Shown: positions 53,274 through 59,803 of the stretch, in pieces
Layout: every line of letters starts with the position of its first letter
Position numbering within the stretch: position 1 is the first letter of the stretch
Source of the DNA: Gemmataceae bacterium
GTDB taxonomy: Bacteria > Planctomycetota > Planctomycetia > Gemmatales > Gemmataceae
Reading direction: 5' to 3'
Assembly: GCA_901538445.1 (NCBI GenBank)
Contig: LR594585.1
Coordinates: 2,245,918-2,309,917, forward strand
Length of the DNA stretch: 64,000 bases
Program-made: the position numbers and the translations under genes
Notes under the pieces: model-generated
Told to the model about the DNA's origin: nothing
The model's input: only the letters and a program-made list of their open reading frames with translations
Database searches by the model: none

Positions 53274-54389
53274 TCATGTCTGGCCCGACACGGTCGCCCG
53301 GCGGGCGATGAGCACCTCGACTGTCGTGGCTCGCACGCCGTCGGCCGGCAGCGCCGCGGGCGGAACACCTTCGAGTTCCTCGACGGGCGTGAACGGCACC
53401 GGCAGCGGCCGCGACACCGTGCGCCCGGCGTGCCGCAGCGTGAACCCGTCGGCGACTTCCCACGCCCGGACCGGCCCGGCGAACTCGACCGCGAACCCGT
53501 GGTCGCTGCCGAACGCAGTGGCCAGCTTTGCTCGCAAGTGCGTGCGAGTCGAGAGCGCCCGCACGGTCCACGGCTTGCCGAACTGCCGTGCCGCGAGGAA
53601 GAGTCCGATCATCGCGCGGTTCAGCTTTTGGAGCCGGGCGGCGTCGGCGCTCGCGGCCATGAACTCGAGCGCGAACCGGTCCGGGTCGAACGCGCCGGGT
53701 TCGTGCAACGTCGCGAACGGCCCGAGGTCGGCGGTCGCCGCGAGCGGGTGGTTCGATCGCGCCAGCATCCCGACGAACGGCACGAACTCGCCCCACCGCA
53801 CCGCGATCACCTCGTCGAAGTCGTCGGCCTCCGGCAGCGCCGCTCGCTGTGCGGGGGTTAGCACGTCGAGGAGTGCGGGGTCGCGGGCGAAGTTGGTGAG
53901 CGGGAGTTCGCCTGCGGCGATCAATTCCGGGAACAGCGCGTCGGGGCTGGTCGAGAGGTCGAGGACGTGAACGACCACCCCGCCGGGCCGCAGGACGCGA
54001 GCGAGTTCGGCCCGCACGCTGGCAAGATCCGGGAGCGTGTCGAGGACGCACAGTGCGAGCACGCCGGACACGCTCCCCGCATCGAACGGCAACTTCGCGG
54101 CGTCGGCGACAACGACCTTTGCAGTCGGGTGTCGCTCGCGGAGCGCGCGAGCGAACGGCTTGGACGGCTCGGTGTGCGTCGTCGCGGCCGCGACGTCATC
54201 CGGGAGCCACTCGCGGAGTTGCCCGCCGCCGGCCCCGATCTCGACGAGCGTTCCGGGCGGGTCGGGGAGGTAGCGCTTCAGAACTGCTCGCACGACTCGC
54301 CGAACGAGCGCGTCCCACGGCCGCCGCACCCGCCGCAGGTGGTCGAGGAGCGCCGGGTCGTGCCACTTCGTGCCGGGGTCGGGTGTCAT
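53274..54389 (-). CDS. SAM-dependent class I methyltransferase
   Basis: A 371-residue protein. The Rossmann methyltransferase motifs are visible: LVEIGAGGGQLREWL (motif I) at ~43-57, then AKVVVADAAKLPFDAGSVSGVLALCVLDTLPD (motifs II-IV region). VLRPGGVVVHVLDLS is motif VI-like. It belongs to the methyltransf_11/25 type. The C-terminal ~200 residues are a separate domain with no recognisable substrate motif, so the target molecule is unknown. A TACAAC hexamer lies five bases before the ATG at 54389, so the message may lack a leader. An upstream in-frame start would cover repeat R5. Confidence 0.82.
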   Translation of the reverse strand: MTPDPGTKWHDPALLDHLRRVRRPWDALVRRVVRAVLKRYLPDPPGTLVEIGAGGGQLREWLPDDVAAATTHTEPSKPFARALRERHPTAKVVVADAAKLPFDAGSVSGVLALCVLDTLPDLASVRAELARVLRPGGVVVHVLDLSTSPDALFPELIAAGELPLTNFARDPALLDVLTPAQRAALPEADDFDEVIAVRWGEFVPFVGMLARSNHPLAATADLGPFATLHEPGAFDPDRFALEFMAASADAARLQKLNRAMIGLFLAARQFGKPWTVRALSTRTHLRAKLATAFGSDHGFAVEFAGPVRAWEVADGFTLRHAGRTVSRPLPVPFTPVEELEGVPPAALPADGVRATTVEVLIARRATVSGQT

Positions 54390-54431
54390 GGTCGTGTTGT
54401 AGCGGCCCGGAGCGCGGCCGAAAGACGAAGA

Positions 54432-54614
54432 CCCCTCACCCGCGACTCGAGGACTCGTCGCGACCTCTCCCCGTAGGAACGGGGCGAGGTGGGGCCACGG
54501 GGACTCCGTCATCGCAATGCGGTCGGGTGAGTGTGGCCATGGACCGGCGCGCCCCACCTCGCCCCGTTCCTACGGGGAGAGGTCGCGACCCGGCTCTGCG
54601 GGTCGCGGGTGAGG
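54432..54614. repeat. inverted repeat, family R5, copy 3
   Basis: It begins CCCCTCACCCGCGACTCGAG, followed by GCGACCTCTCCCCGTAGGAA, and closes with TTCCTACGGGGAGAGGTCGCGACC...GTCGCGGGTGAGG. It lies between divergent genes. Confidence 0.85.
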
Positions 54615-54665
54615 AGTGACCACGCTCGGCACATGACCAGTACCCACGCAGCGCAGGCCGCACGA

Positions 54666-54671
54666 TAAAAT
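54666..54671 (+). promoter_or_regulatory. candidate -10 element, leaderless arrangement
   Basis: TAAAAT is followed by six bases and then the ATG at 54678. Confidence 0.45.
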
Positions 54672-54677
54672 CACCCC

Positions 54678-55127
54678 ATGTCACCGTTCGAGCGACTCGT
54701 GATTCCGGCTCCGCTCCTCGACGAGGTCGTCGCCCATGCACGCGACACGCTGCCGCACGAATGCTGCGGGCTGCTCGCGGGCCGCATCGCCGACGGGAGC
54801 GGCACCGCGAGCGTGCGCTACGCAATTCGCAACGACGCCGCGAGCGAAACCGAGTACGCGACCAACGCCCGCGACATGCTCAGCGCCTTTCGGGCGATGC
54901 GCGATGGCGGGCTCGAACTGCTCGCGATCTACCACTCGCACCCGACGTCGGCCCCCGTGCCGAGCCGCCGCGACCTTGCGAGCAACACCTACGGCGAAAC
55001 CGCCTCGCACCTGATCGTCGGCTTCGCCGCGACGGAACCCGTGGTGCGCGCGTGGTGGCTCACGGAGACGGGCTATCGGGAGGTCGAACTCAGGGTCGAT
55101 ACCAACGACCGAAGCGAACGGTCTTGA
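54678..55127 (+). CDS. JAMM/MPN (M67) family metallopeptidase
   Basis: A 149-residue Mov34/MPN/PAD-1-like metalloprotease. The zinc site is visible: the glutamate of PHECCGLLAG at ~28, then YHSHPTSAPVPSRRDLASN, the JAMM motif H-x-H-P-x(5)-P-S-x2-D. Bacterial members of this size remove C-terminal residues from sulfur-carrier proteins or other ubiquitin-like proteins. No ubiquitin-like or ThiS/MoaD gene is next to it, so its substrate is open. The last 38 bases overlap the 3' end of the convergent TIGR02996 gene. Cytoplasmic. Confidence 0.9.
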   Translation: MSPFERLVIPAPLLDEVVAHARDTLPHECCGLLAGRIADGSGTASVRYAIRNDAASETEYATNARDMLSAFRAMRDGGLELLAIYHSHPTSAPVPSRRDLASNTYGETASHLIVGFAATEPVVRAWWLTETGYREVELRVDTNDRSERS

Positions 55128-55800
55128 ATCGCCGAAGGAGCAACCGCTCCGCGTCTTCGCTGATCCAGCCATCGGTCGAGACGACCTCAAGACGTGGGAG
55201 CATCGGCGTCTCTGCGAGTTCGCGAGCTTCTGCGTCGGTGAGGCTCTGGCGGTGTGGTAACCCGTGCCGGTGATCGAATCGCAATTCGCGAAGGTTGTGG
55301 AGTTGAGGGCACGCACTAACGACTCGGAAGAACCCCGGGCTGATCCGGCAGTTGCGTAGAGAAAGTTGTGAGAGTTGCCCGATCTCGGGGACAACAAACA
55401 CCTTTTCCAGCGTTCCCTGTCCCGCGTCGTTAATCACCAGAGAGTGAATCGGGGCCGAAGCGAACAGTAGGGCACGGTGTTCCAGAAGCCACTTGCCCGC
55501 GACCGCGCTGATCTGAAACAAGAACCCGCGCCGGTACTCCCAAGTCCAATCGATGCCTTTTACCGTCGGCACTTCTTGGTTCCAACGGGACACATTTCCC
55601 CTCCACAGAATTGCCTCACGTGCTGAAGAATCATCCGGCCCCTTCGGGCGCAGTGGTACAGCCACCTGCAAGCGGATGAACTCGGCGCGGTCGGGGTCGC
55701 CGTTCTCGTCGAGCCAGTCGGCGTACGCGAGGCGGACGGTGTCGTCCTCGGGGTCGGCGCAGATCGCTCGTAGGAACGGTTCGTACCCCGGCGGCGGCAT
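55090..55800 (-). CDS. TIGR02996 domain protein with weak leucine-rich repeats
   Basis: A 236-residue protein. The TIGR02996 block is at residues ~8-50 (FLRAICADPEDDTVRLAYADWLDE, AEFIRLQVAV). Then comes WTWEYRRGFLFQISA, the second family block. Leucine-rich segments follow: IHSLVINDAG, LSQLSLRNC, LHNLRELRFD and LPRLEVVSTD. It ends FKTVRFGRWYRP. The ATG at 55800 has GAGGGG upstream. Its 3' end overlaps the JAMM peptidase gene by 38 bases on the opposite strand. Function unknown, as for the family. Confidence 0.87.
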   Translation of the reverse strand: MPPPGYEPFLRAICADPEDDTVRLAYADWLDENGDPDRAEFIRLQVAVPLRPKGPDDSSAREAILWRGNVSRWNQEVPTVKGIDWTWEYRRGFLFQISAVAGKWLLEHRALLFASAPIHSLVINDAGQGTLEKVFVVPEIGQLSQLSLRNCRISPGFFRVVSACPQLHNLRELRFDHRHGLPHRQSLTDAEARELAETPMLPRLEVVSTDGWISEDAERLLLRRFKTVRFGRWYRP

Positions 55801-55940
55801 CGGTTCCCCTCGCACACACGTTACTCGTTCGTTACCAGCTTAGCCTCGCGTTCGCGGGCTCGCACGGGTTACAATCCGAGCGACAGGTCGTCCCATCTCG
55901 GGGTTCGCCCCTGCCTCTCACCTCGCCGGAGGGTTTACCC

Positions 55941-57317
55941 GTGAAGTCGTCGCACGCAGCGATCGGGGTCGTCGCTCTCGCCCTCGCGGGCCTGTGGTTC
56001 GCCGGCGGCGGGGCTGCCGCGCCGGTCCGGTCGGCGGCGGCCGCCGAGCAGCCCCGCGTCTCGGCCCCGCTCACGCACAACAATCTCACCGTGTACTTCG
56101 TCCACGGGCCGGACGCCGTCGCCGACGCGCACAAGGTCGCCACGCTCGCCGAGGCGCTCGACGCCGGCTGGGCCGTCGTCCACGAGACCGGCAACGTCAA
56201 CGTGCTCCAGGTCGAGAACAAGTCGGCCGACTACGAGCTGTTCGTACAGGAGGGCGACATCATCAAGGGCGGCCGGCAGGACCGCGTGTTCGCCTCCGAC
56301 GTGCTCGTGCCGCCGCGGTCGGGCCGCGTGTCGTTCCCGGCGCACTGCGTCGAGGCCGGGCGGTGGCAGGGCCGGGGCTCCGAGGCCAGCACACACTTCA
56401 CCAAATCGGACCAGCGAATTGTCGGGTCGAAGCTCGCGTACGCCAACGCCACCCGGCAGCAGACCGAGGTGTGGGGCAGCGTGAAGGAGAACCAGGACAA
56501 GCTCACCAAGAACCTCGGTACCACGGTGAACGCGAAGGAGTCGGTCACGAGTTTCCAGCTCACGCTGGAGAACAAGACGCTCCAAGACAAGGTCGCCGAG
56601 TTCGAGGCGGCGCTGCGGGCGAGCGGCGAGGGCAAGAGGAACGTGATCGGGTGCGTGTTCCTCGTCAACGGGCAGGTGACCGGGGCCGAGGTGTACGGGT
56701 CGAACGCGCTGTTCCAGAAGGCGTGGCCGCGGCTGCTCCGGTCGCAGGCCGCCGACGCGGTCGCCGAGGCGACCGACCGGCCGCTCCCGCCCGTGCCGAC
56801 CGCCCCGGAGGTCGAGCGGTTCCTCGCCCTCGCCGGCCAGCAGCCCGCCCCCCGTGGCGACCGCGACACGCCCCGCCGGGAGGTGGACCTCACCAACGGC
56901 GACCCCGGGCTGCAATCGAACCTCGACGCGGCGATCCCGGAGTTGCAATCGAACCTTGAAGCGGCGATCCCGGAGGGAGAGGTCGTTCGCAGCGGTCAGG
57001 GGCAGGTCCAGCAGCAGCACGGGATGGTGCAGCGGTCCGGCACGCTGCGCGTGATTCCGCGGCAGCAGGAATCGATCCGGCAGGTGCTCGAACAGACCAA
57101 CCTGACCGACAACCAGCGGCAACTGATCCAGAACTACAGCAACGCGCTCAACCGGCCGGACGGGAACGCGGCCGCGGCGCAGCAGGTGCGGACGCCGGCG
57201 GCCGCGGGGAACCGGCTGAACGTGCAGCGGGTCGAGGACGCGGCCGGGCTGTGCTCGGAGTCGCGCGACGCCGGCCGCGGCAACGCGCTGATCCACAAGA
57301 GCTTCATCAAGAAGTGA
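55941..57317 (+). CDS. exported ARPP-1-like domain protein
   Basis: A 458-residue protein with an N-terminal signal (AAIGVVALALAGLWFAGGGAA). Residues ~40-240 resemble the ARPP-1 domain: LTVYFVHGPDAV, VHETGNVNVLQVENKSADYELFVQEGDIIKGGRQDRVFASDVLVPPRSG. I made the match on the 'xEGDxIxGGRQxRVxxxxVLVPP' pattern only. The C-terminal ~200 residues are linker-like, contain a near-exact tandem repeat (LQSNLDAAIPE / LQSNLEAAIPE), and are Gln-rich. Known ARPP-1 proteins sit near stress-response genes in cytoplasmic contexts, so a signal peptide is unusual. GTG start. The palindrome R1 follows the stop. Confidence 0.68.
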   Translation: MKSSHAAIGVVALALAGLWFAGGGAAAPVRSAAAAEQPRVSAPLTHNNLTVYFVHGPDAVADAHKVATLAEALDAGWAVVHETGNVNVLQVENKSADYELFVQEGDIIKGGRQDRVFASDVLVPPRSGRVSFPAHCVEAGRWQGRGSEASTHFTKSDQRIVGSKLAYANATRQQTEVWGSVKENQDKLTKNLGTTVNAKESVTSFQLTLENKTLQDKVAEFEAALRASGEGKRNVIGCVFLVNGQVTGAEVYGSNALFQKAWPRLLRSQAADAVAEATDRPLPPVPTAPEVERFLALAGQQPAPRGDRDTPRREVDLTNGDPGLQSNLDAAIPELQSNLEAAIPEGEVVRSGQGQVQQQHGMVQRSGTLRVIPRQQESIRQVLEQTNLTDNQRQLIQNYSNALNRPDGNAAAAQQVRTPAAAGNRLNVQRVEDAAGLCSESRDAGRGNALIHKSFIKK

Positions 57318-57335
57318 CGCAGGAGGGGTTGTTCT

Positions 57336-57399
57336 GGCGAACCCTGAGCGCCAGCGAGGGGGTGAGGCGCAACCCCCTCGCTGGCGCTCAGGGTTCGCC
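57336..57399. repeat. palindromic repeat, family R1, copy 4
   Basis: Perfect 28-base arms (57336-57363 and 57372-57399) have an 8-base loop, with the core CGAACCCTGAGCGCCAGCGA. It lies 18 bases after the ARPP-1-like gene stop. Confidence 0.92.
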
Positions 57400-57452
57400 C
57401 GTTTACACGTCGCACCGCGGACGCGAAACGCGAAACGTCAAACGCGGTCTGA

Positions 57453-57458
57453 TACAAC
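57453..57458 (+). promoter_or_regulatory. candidate -10 element, leaderless arrangement
   Basis: TACAAC is followed by seven bases and then the ATG at 57466. Confidence 0.42.
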
Positions 57459-57465
57459 ACCCCGC

Positions 57466-58083
57466 ATGCCCACACTCGACCCCCGCACCACGGCCCTGCT
57501 CGTCGTCGACGTCCAGCAGGGGTTCACCGACATGTGCCCGACGGAACTGCCGGTTCCGGGCGGGCTCGCGATCGTCGGGCACGTCAACGCGCTCCTCGCG
57601 CTGCCGTTCGCTCGCATCGACGCCACTCAAGACTGGCACCCGGCCGACCACCGCTCGTTCCTCGGCCGCCGCGACAACATCTACCCGCCGCACTGCGTCA
57701 TCGGCACGCCCGGGGCCGAGTTCCTCCCGGGGCTCCGCACCGACCGGTTCTCGGCCGTGTGGCGCAAGGGGTACGACCCGGACTTCGAGGCCTACGCGGT
57801 GACCGCGCAGCACCCCGGGTTCGCGGCGTTCCTGAAGGCGAGCGGAATCACGGACGTGGTGGTGTGCGGGCTGGCGACGAACATCTGCTGTTTCTACGCG
57901 GCCCGCGACCTGAAGCTCGCGGGGTTGGGCGTGTGGCTGGCCGAGGACGCCAGCGCCGGCATCGACGTGCCCGCGGCCGGGCTGTACCAGTCGGAGGCCC
58001 GCAACGAGGGGTGCGCCCTGGGCATCCGGTACGCGACCGTGCGCGACGTGGCCGACGCGCTCGGAACCGCACCGCCCGCGTGA
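57466..58083 (+). CDS. pncA: nicotinamidase (isochorismatase family)
   Basis: A 205-residue isochorismatase-fold amidase. The catalytic aspartate is D15 in LLVVDVQQGF. The metal ligands are in ATQDWHPADH (Asp and His) and in PPHCVIGTPG (His). The lysine is in WRKGYDPDFEAY, and the nucleophile cysteine is in CGLATNICCFYAARD, aligning with the ATDYC motif of PncA. These match nicotinamidase, which turns nicotinamide into nicotinate for NAD salvage. A cis-peptide region near CGLATN is as expected. Cytoplasmic. Probably a leaderless transcript. The closest alternatives are other isochorismatase-fold hydrolases. Confidence 0.87.
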   Translation: MPTLDPRTTALLVVDVQQGFTDMCPTELPVPGGLAIVGHVNALLALPFARIDATQDWHPADHRSFLGRRDNIYPPHCVIGTPGAEFLPGLRTDRFSAVWRKGYDPDFEAYAVTAQHPGFAAFLKASGITDVVVCGLATNICCFYAARDLKLAGLGVWLAEDASAGIDVPAAGLYQSEARNEGCALGIRYATVRDVADALGTAPPA

Positions 58084-58137
58084 GCCGCTCGGTGTGTGTC
58101 CAGGCCCGGCCTCGCAGATCCGCCCCCCCGGACGCGG

Positions 58138-59403
58138 TCACACGCTGACGCGGCGGCCGAAGCGCTCGACCAGCGCGTCGCGAGCCGCCCGGCCCAGCCG
58201 CGGCCCCTGGGTTCCCGTCAGGTTCAACCGCAACAGGTTCCCGAGGTGCGGCGACTCCGCCAGCGCCACCGCCCCGCGGTCGCCGACCTCCGCGCCGCCG
58301 AGGTCGAGTTCCAGCAACCCCGAGAACGCCCGCGCGTTCGCGATCGCCGCCGCCCCGAGGTCGCCGACCGGGTTGCGCGCGAGGTTCAGCACCTTCAGCC
58401 CGCGGGCCGCGCCGGACTCGGCGATCAGCTTCACCGCCACCGGGCCGAGCCGGTTCTCGGACAGGTCGAGCGCCCGCAGGCCGCCGATCCCGCCGGCCCC
58501 GGCGAGCGCCTCGACGCCCGGCACGCCCGGGAGCGTCTTCGCCACACGCAGCACCCGGAGGCCCCGCAGGGCCCCGCTCGCGGCGAGGGCCTGCGCCCCG
58601 GCGACGCCGAGCCGCTTGTTGTCGGACAGGTCGAGCGCCCCGAGCCCGTGGACGACGGGCAGCGCGAACAGGTGCCCCGCGTCGGCCTCGCCGAGGGCGT
58701 TGTCCGCGAGCGAGAGGCGGCCGAGCGCGCCCGGCCGGCGGGCCGCCGCGAGCGCATCGACGATCAGCGCCGGCGGGACCGCGTTCGAGCGGAGTTCCAG
58801 CGCCTCGAGCCGGGGGAACGCGGCCGACTCGGCGAGTGCCTCCAGCCCCGCGGCGGTAACGCTGTCGTGCTCGAGCGCGAGTTCGACGAGGTTCGCGGCG
58901 TGCGGCGAGTCCCCGAGCGCGGCGACCGCGTCGGGGCCGAACCAGCCGTGCGCGAATTCGAGCCGGCGGATCCTCGCGAGGTGCGGCCACGCGGCGAGAG
59001 CGGACAGGTCCGGGCGGTCGCGGGGGTCCACGCTCAGCGCCTGGATCGGGGCCGCGTCGAACACGGACTCGCCGCCCGCGACGAACGCGGCCAGGGACGA
59101 CACCCCGGCCATCCAGGGGAGCCCGCGGCGGAACGCGAACTTGTGCCACCCGTACCCGCCCGGGACCGGCGGGAGCGTGTGGGCCATCGCCCAGCCGTGA
59201 AAGGCGTCCGGGTTGCTCTGGCGGGCGGCGACGGCGAGCGGGTCGTACTCGGCGACGCGGGCCAGCGCGACCTGTTCGCGGATGAACGCCGCGCGAAGGG
59301 CGTCGCCCTCCTCCTCGACGAGGTCGGCGAACGCGAGGCGGGGCGTGTCCTCGTCCGGCTCGGCGCAGATGGCGCGGTAGAGTGCGTCGTGTTGGCTGCC
59401 CAT
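58138..59403 (-). CDS. TIGR02996 protein with many leucine-rich repeats
   Basis: A 421-residue protein. The TIGR02996 block is visible, slightly altered (LYRAICAEPDEDTPRLAFADLVEEEGD, AAFIREQVAL): the usual ADWLDE reads ADLVEE. FAFRRGLPWMAGV is the second block. Many LRRs of ribonuclease-inhibitor type follow: LARIRRLEF, LVELALEHD, LEALELRSN, LGRLSLADNALG, LGALDLSDNKRLG, LRVLRVAKT, LRALDLSENRLG, LKVLNLARNPVG, LLELDLGGAEVG and LLRLNLTGTQG. The ending RDALVERFGRRVSV is typical. It is convergent with pncA, 54 bases away. Function unknown; a protein-binding role is likely from the LRRs. Confidence 0.9.
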   Translation of the reverse strand: MGSQHDALYRAICAEPDEDTPRLAFADLVEEEGDALRAAFIREQVALARVAEYDPLAVAARQSNPDAFHGWAMAHTLPPVPGGYGWHKFAFRRGLPWMAGVSSLAAFVAGGESVFDAAPIQALSVDPRDRPDLSALAAWPHLARIRRLEFAHGWFGPDAVAALGDSPHAANLVELALEHDSVTAAGLEALAESAAFPRLEALELRSNAVPPALIVDALAAARRPGALGRLSLADNALGEADAGHLFALPVVHGLGALDLSDNKRLGVAGAQALAASGALRGLRVLRVAKTLPGVPGVEALAGAGGIGGLRALDLSENRLGPVAVKLIAESGAARGLKVLNLARNPVGDLGAAAIANARAFSGLLELDLGGAEVGDRGAVALAESPHLGNLLRLNLTGTQGPRLGRAARDALVERFGRRVSV

Positions 59404-59595
59404 TCGTCCTTCGCGGTCCACGGGTTCCGTTCGTTCGACCCGGGCAGTCTACGCACGCCGCAACGGCCGCGCCTATGCCAGTGGCGGTGCCCGGCGCGGC
59501 ACGGGACGGGGCCGCGAAGGGCGATCCGCGCCGGGTCGTGAGGGCTGCCGCTCGCCGCACCTCCCGCCGCCCGCGCGGACTTGAGCCGAAATCAC

Positions 59596-59624
59596 TTGAC
59601 CCGGTTTCGGAGCGTGGCTATGGA
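59596..59624 (+). promoter_or_regulatory. sigma-70-like promoter for the secretin gene
   Basis: -35 TTGACC (59596-59601), a 17-base spacer, -10 TATGGA (59619-59624). This is the best-matching promoter in the window. It predicts a leader of about 170 bases in the 400-bp divergent gap. Nothing else was recognised in that gap. Confidence 0.6.
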
Positions 59625-59803
59625 CCCGTCGCTTTCTCACACACTCTCGACGCGGGGGCTCACGGCCCCGGTCGGTGTGCGCTCCCGCTGTCCGCAGCGG
59701 GGGTACGCACCGCGCCGGCCGCCGGGCGGACGCGACCGGTCGGCATCGGGGGATGTCGGCTGATGCTTGCGGTCGGGCTTCGGGCGAAGGGGAAGGAGGC
59801 CAC

